Shown here in pieces: positions 43,107 to 52,033 of a stretch of DNA of 64,000 bases. Every line of letters begins with the position of its first letter. Position 1 is the stretch's first letter. Under the pieces are notes generated by a model. It had not been told where the DNA came from. It saw only the letters and a program-made list of their open reading frames with translations, and did no database searches. The translations under genes were made by a program, and so were the position numbers. The DNA is from Sphingobacterium chuzhouense (GTDB lineage Bacteria; Bacteroidota; Bacteroidia; Sphingobacteriales; Sphingobacteriaceae): positions 124,001 through 188,000 of the forward strand of contig NZ_JACNYL010000002.1 of NCBI RefSeq assembly GCF_014692525.1, in the 5' to 3' direction.

Positions 43107-44534
43107 TTAAATACTATAATTTATCTCCCATCCTTGACGATATTCCCGTTTCACAAACTGATTTACGATGTCAAAGTTGGTTACCTTCATTTCGTCCTTG
43201 TCCCATAATAACTTGAGGTTTCTGCCCGGGAACTTCTTATCTACCTGGAGATCCGCACCGCGGATCGCCAAGTTCGCCATTAGAATAGCCTCCGTAAGCG
43301 GACCTGAAATTTCAAACGGTGCACTGACTTCCATATTTCCATATCCAGCGATACAAGCTTCTACCCACTGTGCATAGTGGCCACTTGCTTTACCCGGAAC
43401 ACGTGCGTATTTCTGTTCTACACTTTCTTTGCGGGTAGTAGGAAGCAATCGAGCGTTATCGCCATAGGTATCAGCCAATAACTTTCCTTTTGTTCCGACA
43501 AATAAAATACCATTACCGCCATCACCGAAAACTTCATTAGGTTCCAATTCGTCTGGACGAGCGGGTTGTATACCGCCATCCATCCAATGCAAGGTAACTG
43601 GTCCATTTGTTTTTTCGGTTTTGGGGAAAGTCATTGTAACGTGGCTCGACGGCGGGCAGCTTTCAGGGAAATAACCCCGTTTAAATTCGTCAACATATAT
43701 TGTACCTACAGTAGCCTGTACGTCCTGTACATATTGAAGATTTAACGTACTAAAAGGTACTTCCAAAAGATGACATCCCATATCACCTAATGCTCCCGTT
43801 CCGTAATCCCACCAGCCACGCCAGTTGAATGGCACCAGTTTTTCGATATAATCTTTATACGGAGCTGTTCCTAACCAAAGATCCCAATCCAGCTCATTTG
43901 GCACAGGAGCGGTTTGGGTTGGCCATGGAATCCCTGAAGGCCATACCGGTCTGTCAGTCCAGCAGTAAATGGTATGCACATCGCCTATCAGGCCGGCCTC
44001 ATACCATTCCCTGATTTCCCGAGGGCCATCGTTAGATGCTCCTTGGTTTCCCATTTGTGTCACGACCTTATATTTTTTTGCAGCATCTGTTAGCACGCGC
44101 GCTTCCCAAACATCATGTGTCAACGGTTTTTGTACGTAGACATGCTTACCCAATTCCATCGCAGCTAAGGTTTGGATAGCATGATTATGGTCTGGAGAAG
44201 AAATAGAAACAGCGTCTATATGCTTGTGCTCCTTGTCCAACATCTCCCGATAATCTCTATAATATTTTGCTTTCGGAAAGTTTTTCACCGCTCCGGCCGC
44301 ACGACGGTCGTCTACATCACATAAAAAAGCGATCTCTGCTTTCCCACTTTTGTGAAAAGACATAATGTCACCGTAACCTTTGCCTCCGACACCTATTCCA
44401 GCGATAGATAATTTATCGCTTGGCGCTACAAATCCTTTTCCGCCAAGTACATGACGAGGAACGATCATAAAGCCCGCTGCTGCCAAAGCAGCATTTTTTA
44501 TGAAATTCCTCCTTGAACTATTTGTTTCTTTCAT
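43107..44534 (-). CDS. Tat-exported Gfo/Idh/MocA-family oxidoreductase
   Basis: A 475-residue dehydrogenase-like protein with a twin-arginine leader (SSRRNFIKNAALAAAGF). The Rossmann motif GIGVGGKGYGD follows at about 46-56 and the catalytic Lys is in YVQKPLTH. The C-terminal part is of the long Bacteroidota/Planctomycete type. Tat export suggests that it folds with bound nucleotide before crossing the membrane. It sits between the GMC subunits and probably acts on the same sugar. Confidence 0.85.
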   Translation of the reverse strand: MKETNSSRRNFIKNAALAAAGFMIVPRHVLGGKGFVAPSDKLSIAGIGVGGKGYGDIMSFHKSGKAEIAFLCDVDDRRAAGAVKNFPKAKYYRDYREMLDKEHKHIDAVSISSPDHNHAIQTLAAMELGKHVYVQKPLTHDVWEARVLTDAAKKYKVVTQMGNQGASNDGPREIREWYEAGLIGDVHTIYCWTDRPVWPSGIPWPTQTAPVPNELDWDLWLGTAPYKDYIEKLVPFNWRGWWDYGTGALGDMGCHLLEVPFSTLNLQYVQDVQATVGTIYVDEFKRGYFPESCPPSSHVTMTFPKTEKTNGPVTLHWMDGGIQPARPDELEPNEVFGDGGNGILFVGTKGKLLADTYGDNARLLPTTRKESVEQKYARVPGKASGHYAQWVEACIAGYGNMEVSAPFEISGPLTEAILMANLAIRGADLQVDKKFPGRNLKLLWDKDEMKVTNFDIVNQFVKREYRQGWEINYSI

Positions 44535-44554
44535 GATTTATTACTTTAAGCCTG

Positions 44555-46237
44555 TTATAGATTCCCTTTTTTAAGCTCGTTAACAGCAAAATCCACAGCA
44601 CGCGCCGTTAAAGCCATATAGGTCAATGATGGGTTCACACAAGCACCTGATGTCATTGCCGCACCGTCCGTTACGAAGACGTTCTTCGCATCCCAAACCT
44701 GATTGTGCTTGTTTAACACAGAATTTTTAGGATCCGTTCCCATACGGGCCGTTCCCATTTCGTGAATTCCTTGACCAAAGCCATAGGTGTTATCATAAGT
44801 CCTAACATTTTTAACACCGACTTTCTCCAACATTTCTTTCATCTCCTCCATCATATCCGGACGCATTTTTAACTCGTTGTCCTTGATCTCCATATCCATT
44901 GCCAATACCGGTAACCCCCACTTATCTTTCTTATCCTTATCTAGGAAGATTCTGTTCTCGTGATACGGCAATATCTCTCCAAACGCACCGAAGCCAATAC
45001 TCCAGTTACCTGGTTCCAGCATCGCATCTTTCCAATCGCCACCAACACTCATTTCGGCAATCTCACCGGACCATCTTCCTCGGCTAGCAGCTCCTTGATA
45101 GCCAAATCCGCGAACGTAATCGCGTTTCTTATCATCACCCGGTACGTTCACAAAACGAGGTACGTACAATCCTGTAGGACGACGTCCAAAAATATATTTG
45201 TCGTCGTATCCTTCTACCGTACCACTTGCTCCGCAACGGAAATGGTGATCCATTGCATTATGACCAAGCTCGCCGGAGCTACTTCCTAGACCACCTTCCC
45301 AAACATCGGTAGCTGAATTCATCAATACCCACGTCGAATTAAATGCCGAGGCACATACGAAGATAACTTTTGCATGGAACTCATACGTTTTGTTTGTCTC
45401 CGCATCAACAATTTCTACTCCTGTCGCTTTTTGAGTATCCTTATCATATAGGATACGTGTTACGATAGAGAACGGACGGAGTGTTAAGTTACCCGTTGCC
45501 ATCGCCGGCGGCAATGTCGAAGACTGCGTGCTGAAATAAGCACCGAAGTTACATCCCAACCAACACTGGTTTTGATATTGACAGTTAACACGGCCGGTAT
45601 GAGGTTGGGTTATATTAGCCGTACGTCCCATAATAAAATGGCGTTTACCACCATATTCTTTCTGCAGACGAGCAGCTAGATCTTTCTCTACGATATTAAA
45701 ATCCATGGGAGGCAGGAAATCACCATCTGGCAATACATCTAAACCATCCCGGTTACCGGAAATACCTGCCCATTTCTCCGCATAGCTATACCATGGGGCG
45801 ATATCAGCATACCGAATGGGCCAATCTGTACCATGCCCATCTTTTACGTTTGCTTCAAAATCTAAATCAGAAAAACGATAACTCTGGCGCCCCCACATAA
45901 GGGAACGTCCTCCTACATGATAGCCGCGATACCAATCAAACCGCTTAACTTCCGTATAGGGACTCTCTTTTTCATTTACCCAAAAGTCAAGATTTCTTTC
46001 ATTCAATGGGTAATCTCGTTTCAATACAGGATAATCTTCTTCCATTTGCTTGGTACGCCCTCCTCTATGCGGATATTCCCAAGTATTCTTATTTGCGTGG
46101 TAGTCTTTTATATGCTCAACGTTTCTTCCGCGTTCCAGCATAATGGTTTTCAGCCCTTTCTCCGTAAGTTCTTTCGCAGCCCAACCACCACTGATGCCTG
46201 ATCCGATGACAATTGCATCATAAACATTATCTGCCAT
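44555..46237 (-). CDS. GMC-family FAD oxidoreductase (glucoside 3-dehydrogenase-like)
   Basis: A 560-residue flavoprotein with the FAD motif AIVIGSGISGGWAAKEL (9-25) and the C-terminal GMC signature (GIHEMGTARMG...VTDGAAMTSGACVNPSLT), giving the catalytic His and the Asn. It has no leader of its own. Its size and its small-subunit partner match the glucoside 3-dehydrogenases described from Sphingobacterium, which oxidise the C3 hydroxyl of sugars; gluconate- or sorbose-type dehydrogenase is the alternative. Confidence 0.83.
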   Translation of the reverse strand: MADNVYDAIVIGSGISGGWAAKELTEKGLKTIMLERGRNVEHIKDYHANKNTWEYPHRGGRTKQMEEDYPVLKRDYPLNERNLDFWVNEKESPYTEVKRFDWYRGYHVGGRSLMWGRQSYRFSDLDFEANVKDGHGTDWPIRYADIAPWYSYAEKWAGISGNRDGLDVLPDGDFLPPMDFNIVEKDLAARLQKEYGGKRHFIMGRTANITQPHTGRVNCQYQNQCWLGCNFGAYFSTQSSTLPPAMATGNLTLRPFSIVTRILYDKDTQKATGVEIVDAETNKTYEFHAKVIFVCASAFNSTWVLMNSATDVWEGGLGSSSGELGHNAMDHHFRCGASGTVEGYDDKYIFGRRPTGLYVPRFVNVPGDDKKRDYVRGFGYQGAASRGRWSGEIAEMSVGGDWKDAMLEPGNWSIGFGAFGEILPYHENRIFLDKDKKDKWGLPVLAMDMEIKDNELKMRPDMMEEMKEMLEKVGVKNVRTYDNTYGFGQGIHEMGTARMGTDPKNSVLNKHNQVWDAKNVFVTDGAAMTSGACVNPSLTYMALTARAVDFAVNELKKGNL

Positions 46238-46267
46238 ACCTTTTCTATTTTTTTAATTTGTTTGTTT

Positions 46268-47512
46268 TTATACTGTTTTACTCTCTATCTTTTCATTTTT
46301 AAATAAAATCATGAATAAAATCATGACAACAAACGCGATACCAGCTGGCACAATCCATGTCTGTTGCCAGAAGGCCGCTACATCGGTTTCCTTTATGCTC
46401 TGGTATTTGTCTCCGATAAAGCCGGCAACCCAAAAACCTATTAGCTGCCCCACACCATAAGTTGCCAATGTAATTAATCCTTGGGCAGCACTTTTATATT
46501 TTACTCCCGCTTTACTATCTGTATAAATTTGTCCTGAAACAAAGAAGAAATCGTAACATATTCCATGTAAAGCTATACCGATAATTAACATGAATGACAA
46601 ATCACCGGCATTTCCATATGCAAATAAGAGATAGCGTACGACCCAAGCCAACATACCGATGAGGATCGTCTTCTTAAAACCGAAACGGACAAATAACACG
46701 GGAAGCAACAATAGGAATACTGCTTCTGAAACTTGTCCGATAGCCATTTTTCCTGTCGCGTTTGATAAACCGATTTCAACTAAAAACGGGTTGGCGTTGG
46801 AATAATAAAAAGCTAAGGGTATACATATCAAGATAGAAGAAATAAAGAAAATTAAAAAGTTTCTATCTTTCAATAGTTTTATAGCATCTAACCCAATAAT
46901 AGAGGCGAATGACGGTTTATCTGCCGAATCTACTTTTATCGGAGGTGTTTTAGGTAAAGTGAACGAGAATAAGCCCAAAACCGCAGAAGCGATACCTGCC
47001 ATTAAAAACGTATTCCGCAAGGCACCTTCTTGCGCACCTTCGGGTGAATCCCATCGAAAAAGGAAACTAATAGCCAAACCAGCTATAATCCACCCGATTG
47101 TACCCCAAACCCGAATGCTTGAAAATTGAGTTTCTGGATTTGTTAGTTGCCGGAAAGAAACCGAGTTTACCAATGCCAAAGTAGGCATATAAAGGATCAT
47201 ATATGCCAAAACGTACGGATAAAACGTAGCAATATCGGTCGCCTTATACATTTGGAACATCAACAATGCACCAATTAAATGTAATATAGCCAGAATTCTT
47301 TCCGCATTAAAATACCGATCCGCAATCATACCAATAATGAAAGGTGCAATAATGGCACCCAGGGACTGCGTTGAAAATACATTGGAAATCTGAAATGGTT
47401 CGGCTTGTAAGTTTTGGATCAAGAACGTTCCCAATGTTACGAACCATGCTCCCCAAATAAAAAATTCGAGGAACATCATAAAAGATAGTTTAAATCTTAT
47501 GGATGTTGACAT
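46268..47512 (-). CDS. NupG-family MFS transporter (nucleoside:H+ symporter type)
   Basis: A 414-residue inner-membrane carrier with 12 predicted helices. MMFLEFFIWGAWFVTLGTFL near the N terminus and the segment GMIADRYFNAERILA match the nucleoside permease family PF03825. In this operon, surrounded by sugar oxidation genes, it may import an oxidised sugar or glycoside instead of a nucleoside. Confidence 0.8.
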   Translation of the reverse strand: MSTSIRFKLSFMMFLEFFIWGAWFVTLGTFLIQNLQAEPFQISNVFSTQSLGAIIAPFIIGMIADRYFNAERILAILHLIGALLMFQMYKATDIATFYPYVLAYMILYMPTLALVNSVSFRQLTNPETQFSSIRVWGTIGWIIAGLAISFLFRWDSPEGAQEGALRNTFLMAGIASAVLGLFSFTLPKTPPIKVDSADKPSFASIIGLDAIKLLKDRNFLIFFISSILICIPLAFYYSNANPFLVEIGLSNATGKMAIGQVSEAVFLLLLPVLFVRFGFKKTILIGMLAWVVRYLLFAYGNAGDLSFMLIIGIALHGICYDFFFVSGQIYTDSKAGVKYKSAAQGLITLATYGVGQLIGFWVAGFIGDKYQSIKETDVAAFWQQTWIVPAGIAFVVMILFMILFKNEKIESKTV

Positions 47513-47571
47513 CTGATAATAGGTTTATTTTGTATAAATATATTACTTCTCCTTTATATTATATAATACGC

Positions 47572-48483
47572 TTAAAAATTGTCGACTTCTCGATAAGCGT
47601 TGACCAATGCTTTTTCACCCTCTACACCAGATTTTGACATGCCATGCTCCATCCCTACAATACCTGTATACCCCTTTTCTTTCAGCCACTTAAATACATT
47701 TTTATAATTTATCTCTCCTGTCGTGGGTTCTTTTCTTCCGGGGTTATCTCCTACTTGGATATAAGCAATTTCACTCCAACACATATTCATAAGGTTGATG
47801 AGATTACCTTCATTTTTTTGTTGGTGATATGCATCATATAAGATCTTACAAGATGGACTTCCTACCGCCTTACAGATCTCGTATGTTTGATCCGTGTAAC
47901 GAAGAAATAAGTCTGGCGTATCGCTCAATGGTTCCAATACCATCGTAATACCATGTGGTTCAAAAATTTCGGCACCACGTTTTAAACCCTCGATCACGTT
48001 AGCCGTTTGCACACCTATAGGTAAATTACGTTGATAATCTCCCGGAACAACTGTTACCCATTTGGCATTGACACGTTTTGCGACTTCCACAGATTGCTTA
48101 CATCCGTTCAAGAAAATATCAATATGTTCCTGTTTGCCCGCTGCCAAGGTGTTGGCTCCGTTTCCACCTTTTGGTACTACAAACACGCCCATGCGCATAC
48201 CTAATTTTGCCAAGGTCTCTCCCACCTTAACCTGTTCTTCTACCGGCCGGGTTGGCAAACCATTGTCTTCGATACTACGGAAACCCAATTCGTGCATGTA
48301 CTTGATTTCGTCCACAAAGTTTTTACCCGCTGTAGCCGAAAACATACCTTGATGTGGGGCATAATCTAGTTGAAAGGTCGCCCCTTCTTTATTCTGTTTC
48401 GTTGCTGCCATAATTTCATTACCTAAAATAGCTGTACTACCAATAAACGCTGCACCACTTTTTATAAAATCTGCTCGTTTCAT
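47572..48483 (-). CDS. Xylose-isomerase-like TIM-barrel protein (hydroxypyruvate isomerase-like)
   Basis: A 303-residue AP endonuclease 2-type TIM barrel with a leader (MKRADFIKSGAAFIGSTAIL) resembling a Tat signal but with KR in place of RR. Metal-site segments are MVLEPL, ILYDAYHQQ, IQVGDNPGR and GMEHG near the C terminus. Family members isomerise or epimerise keto sugars, fitting a pathway through 3-keto sugars. Confidence 0.8.
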   Translation of the reverse strand: MKRADFIKSGAAFIGSTAILGNEIMAATKQNKEGATFQLDYAPHQGMFSATAGKNFVDEIKYMHELGFRSIEDNGLPTRPVEEQVKVGETLAKLGMRMGVFVVPKGGNGANTLAAGKQEHIDIFLNGCKQSVEVAKRVNAKWVTVVPGDYQRNLPIGVQTANVIEGLKRGAEIFEPHGITMVLEPLSDTPDLFLRYTDQTYEICKAVGSPSCKILYDAYHQQKNEGNLINLMNMCWSEIAYIQVGDNPGRKEPTTGEINYKNVFKWLKEKGYTGIVGMEHGMSKSGVEGEKALVNAYREVDNF

Positions 48484-48501
48484 TATATTAAATTTAATCG
48501 G

Positions 48502-49488
48502 TTAATTATTTTTTACATACTGGTAAAAACCCGCTGAAAAAGCTTCTTTAAACCGGTCGTTATCCTTATAAATAATATAGACTTCGATATCGTCTAGTCT
48601 ATTTGCTAAATTTACACCTTCTTCCGGCGTCATCGCCATAAATACGTTGTCATAACCATCAGCATCCATCGCGGTGGGTGCTATAACCGTTACACTGGCG
48701 ACATTATTCTGTACGGGATAACCGTCATGTGGATTGATATGATGGTGGATACGACGCCCTTCCAGGTCAAATGCTCGTCTATAATTCCCAGATGTAGTGA
48801 CCCCCTTATCCGTCAATTGCAGTATAACATTCGAATACTTTCCATTCTGCGGACTTTCGATGGCAATTTCAAAAGGAACGTTAACGTCCTTATATCCTTT
48901 TACTTTTATTTCTCCACCTAACTCAACCAAATAGCTCCTAATACCCCTGCTATCCATGAATTGAGAAATAACATCCACGGAATACCCCTGTGCTATTCCG
49001 TTTAAATCTACCTGTACTCTTTTATCTTTCTTAATTAGTATATTACCATCTAAGACAAGTTTATCCATACCTACAAACTGCAATATGCTGTCGATTGTCT
49101 CCGGTTGAGGAAATGCATTGATACGATCGGGGCCAAATCCCCACAATCCTACAAGAGGCATCACGGTGATGTCAAAAATCCCATTTGATATACGGTTTAA
49201 ATCAATCGAACGCCTCACTACATTTACCATATGGTCATCCAACACTATACTTTTATCCGCCTCATTAAAATTCGATATGAGCGATTGTTTGTCATACAGC
49301 GACATTGACCGGTCAATAACGTTCAGCACACTATCTATCTCTATTTTAGAAACGATAGAATTTGGTGCATAGTATTGAATCCTGTAAGACGTACCCTGCG
49401 CCTGCCCATCAATAATAAATTTAGGTTGCTGGCCATGAGCAAAACAACCTAAGGTCATTAAACACAATATAAACACATTCCTCAACAC
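48502..49488 (-). CDS. apbE: FAD:protein FMN transferase
   Basis: A 328-residue exported protein (leader MLRNVFILCLMTLGCFAHGQ, with a possible lipobox TLGC). ApbE motifs: GQAQGTSYRIQYY, LNGIAQGYSVD, GGEIKVKG, the FAD region HHINPHDGYPVQN and the metal site TAMDADGYDNVF. It attaches FMN covalently to periplasmic-side electron carriers. No target with a flavinylation sequence is seen in the operon. Confidence 0.85.
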   Translation of the reverse strand: MLRNVFILCLMTLGCFAHGQQPKFIIDGQAQGTSYRIQYYAPNSIVSKIEIDSVLNVIDRSMSLYDKQSLISNFNEADKSIVLDDHMVNVVRRSIDLNRISNGIFDITVMPLVGLWGFGPDRINAFPQPETIDSILQFVGMDKLVLDGNILIKKDKRVQVDLNGIAQGYSVDVISQFMDSRGIRSYLVELGGEIKVKGYKDVNVPFEIAIESPQNGKYSNVILQLTDKGVTTSGNYRRAFDLEGRRIHHHINPHDGYPVQNNVASVTVIAPTAMDADGYDNVFMAMTPEEGVNLANRLDDIEVYIIYKDNDRFKEAFSAGFYQYVKNN

Positions 49489-49491
49489 GTT

Positions 49492-50805
49492 TTAAATATA
49501 AAGTTCCGTGTTTTTTCCAGGAATAGCATAAGGGTATTCTCCATCTTCATTCGGAACGATTTTAGGCAATGCATCCCAGGCGTAAACGTTAGGAGATAAA
49601 TCGACCGTTGAAGTCATAGCTTCATCCCATTTGATTACCTTGCCTGTATAACAAGCTATACGACCAATGATACCGGTGAGTGTACTATACGCCCCATGCT
49701 GCGTATCGTCAAAAGCGTATTCGTTTTTTGCTATCGCCGCAAAAAGCTCTTTATGTTCCTGTCGGTAAGCATTTGGATTCCCTTTAGGATCATGACGGTA
49801 TATTTCGTTTCCCTTTGCATCCCATAACACCGCTTGGTTACCCGCTGAAAGATAAGCACGACCGTTTGTCGCCTGAAAAGTTTCGTCTACGCGATTGGAC
49901 ACACCTTCAAAATGTCTACACTGGCTGTATACCACCGAACCATCATCGTAGGTAAGCTCGATGGCAAAGTTGTCATAAATTTCGCCATAATCCTTACCTG
50001 TACGATGAGCCCTACTTCCTGTACCTTGAATAGAAACAGGATACCTTCCTTTTACCCAATTGGCGATATCAATGTTATGTACATGTTGTTCGACAATATG
50101 GTCGCCACAAAGCCAATTAAAATAAAACCAATTTCGCATTTGGTATTCCATCTCAGTTTGTTCTGGTTTGCGTGGACGAACCCATACCCCTCCACTATTC
50201 CAGTAAACCTGTCCGGAAACAACATCACCGATGGCGCCATCCTGTATACGTTTGATGGCTTCTCGATAATTTGTCTGATAGCGCCGCTGTAAACCGACGA
50301 CTACATTTAATTTTTTCCTTTTGGCTTCTTCGGCTGCCGCAAGCACCTTTCTTATGCCCGGGATATCTACGGCAACGGGTTTCTCCATAAAGACATGCTT
50401 ACCAGCCTTTACTGCCTCTTCAAAGTGTATGGGGCGAAATCCCGGAGGTGTAGTCAGCAATACCACGTCGGCATCCTTGATGGCTGCCTTATAGCCATCA
50501 AAACCAACATACTTACGACTATCTGGCACGTCCACTTTATCACCAAACTTTTCCTTTATGGTTTGATAGGTCTTTTCCAAATTATCTTGAAAGGCGTCTG
50601 CCATAGCGACCAGTTTAATGTTTTGCCCAGAAGCAAAAGCGTCAAAGGTAGCACCAGTACCACGTCCACCACAACCGATCAATGCAATCTTGATAACATC
50701 GCTTCCAGCAGCAAACACATCGGATACCGGCATGGACGACAATACGGCCGCTCCTGATAGAGCCGACCCTGCTTTAATAAAATCTCTCCTTTTAAAATGT
50801 TGCAT
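49492..50805 (-). CDS. Tat-exported Gfo/Idh/MocA-family oxidoreductase
   Basis: A 437-residue protein with a strong twin-arginine leader (FKRRDFIKAGSALSGAAVL), Rossmann motif ALIGCGGRGTGATFDAF (about 42-58) and the EKP motif VFMEKPVAV. It is a second, distinct member of the family in the same operon. Likely periplasmic oxidation or reduction of a sugar derivative. It begins 24 bases after the SUMF1-like gene ends. Confidence 0.85.
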   Translation of the reverse strand: MQHFKRRDFIKAGSALSGAAVLSSMPVSDVFAAGSDVIKIALIGCGGRGTGATFDAFASGQNIKLVAMADAFQDNLEKTYQTIKEKFGDKVDVPDSRKYVGFDGYKAAIKDADVVLLTTPPGFRPIHFEEAVKAGKHVFMEKPVAVDIPGIRKVLAAAEEAKRKKLNVVVGLQRRYQTNYREAIKRIQDGAIGDVVSGQVYWNSGGVWVRPRKPEQTEMEYQMRNWFYFNWLCGDHIVEQHVHNIDIANWVKGRYPVSIQGTGSRAHRTGKDYGEIYDNFAIELTYDDGSVVYSQCRHFEGVSNRVDETFQATNGRAYLSAGNQAVLWDAKGNEIYRHDPKGNPNAYRQEHKELFAAIAKNEYAFDDTQHGAYSTLTGIIGRIACYTGKVIKWDEAMTSTVDLSPNVYAWDALPKIVPNEDGEYPYAIPGKNTELYI

Positions 50806-50829
50806 TAGTTTAGGTATTATAATTTATTA

Positions 50830-51813
50830 TTAAAAGTCTTTTATCGGCTCTTGATTGTAATAAGCCTTAATCTCTTCTTGTGAAGGGGGATTTACTGGGC
50901 GAACAAGACGTAGCCCAACAAATGGTGCTTCAGGAAACCACCAATTAGATTTTGGAATCTGTGGATCTAACTGCTTCCATATAGGATCCGATGCCATTCG
51001 AGCTGCTGATCGAAGTTCGTCAGCCTCGCTGTCGAAGGAACCGCCTCTAACACTATGCGGATAAAGCTCTGTCGGTACAGCAACCGGATTTTTAGCTGTT
51101 TTACCCTCAAACTGCTTGTAATAATCAGCTATATATTGGTCGAATGTCCATTCAGCTACATTTCCTATCATGTCATATAATCCCCAGGCATTAGGTTTTT
51201 TCTTCCCGACTGGAGCAGTTTTTTTGTCGCTATTTTCTGTAAACCAAGCATATTCGTCTAACTGTGCAGCATCATCACCAAAAAAATATTCCGATGTGGA
51301 TTCCGCACGACAAGCATATTCCCACTCTGCTTCCGTGGGTAAGCGATAGAATACACCTGTACGTGTATAAAGCCATTTACAAAACTGGATAGCATTATAA
51401 TGCGTCATCGCTAATGCTGGATGCCCTTCCTTACCCATGCCGAAAGTCATGTCCAAATAAGGTTTTGTAGGACGCGTAACAGCATCTACTTCAGATGAAA
51501 TTTTACCATCTAGCGCAATAGTTTGCTCTAAGTCTTTGTATACAAAAGGTTCATATAGATCCCAGGTGACTTCATAAGTTCCCATCCAAAACGGATCAAG
51601 TTCCACTTGATGTACAGGTTTTTCATCCTCTTTAGCGGATTTATCACTCCCCATAAGAAATGTACCACCAGGAATTGCCTCCATGGAAAACTCCAAGCTT
51701 GTTCCTTCTATTTTCTGTATGTAACGTTCGTGCTTTTCCTGTGCTTTTGAAAGGAGGTTAGCCACCATGAACGTAAAAATAAACACACCGTTCTTTACAA
51801 TTTGCATTGTCAT
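50830..51813 (-). CDS. SUMF1/FGE-fold protein, probably not a true formylglycine enzyme
   Basis: A 327-residue exported protein (leader about 25 residues) with the FGE-sulfatase/C-type-lectin fold: PGGTFLMGSD (about 48-57), FWMGTYEVTWDLYEPFV, RLPTEAEWEYACRA, WGLYDMIGNVAEWTFD and VRGGSFDSEADELRSAARM. The last motif lacks the two active-site Cys residues needed by genuine FGE, and no sulfatase is in the window. It is the first gene of the operon. Confidence 0.8.
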   Translation of the reverse strand: MTMQIVKNGVFIFTFMVANLLSKAQEKHERYIQKIEGTSLEFSMEAIPGGTFLMGSDKSAKEDEKPVHQVELDPFWMGTYEVTWDLYEPFVYKDLEQTIALDGKISSEVDAVTRPTKPYLDMTFGMGKEGHPALAMTHYNAIQFCKWLYTRTGVFYRLPTEAEWEYACRAESTSEYFFGDDAAQLDEYAWFTENSDKKTAPVGKKKPNAWGLYDMIGNVAEWTFDQYIADYYKQFEGKTAKNPVAVPTELYPHSVRGGSFDSEADELRSAARMASDPIWKQLDPQIPKSNWWFPEAPFVGLRLVRPVNPPSQEEIKAYYNQEPIKDF

Positions 51814-51991
51814 TAATCTAGATTTTTATAAATCGGAACTAAATATAGGAATAATATTGTAAAAAATACACTAAGTCCTTTTTCCAACAATCAAGTTACA
51901 AAAAAATACAGCTTGTGCAGGCTCTCCTAATAGTTCTAAAATATCTCTAATTCAGGAATAACGCGTGCGTTATAACACCAAAAAAAAATAA

Positions 51992-51999
51992 TATCTTTG
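51992..51999 (+). promoter_or_regulatory. -7 element for the PagL-like gene
   Basis: TATCTTTG fits TAnnTTTG exactly and lies 35 bases before the coding start. The minus strand of the same gap has only a near match (TATATTTA, about 51841-51848) for the sugar operon. Confidence 0.5.
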
Positions 52000-52033
52000 G
52001 CAGCAAAATTTTATTACTTTTTAGAAGACGCTA

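Noticed and set aside
50830..51813. Formylglycine-generating enzyme annotation
   Set aside because: The fold matches, but the catalytic cysteine pair is missing and no sulfatase is nearby.
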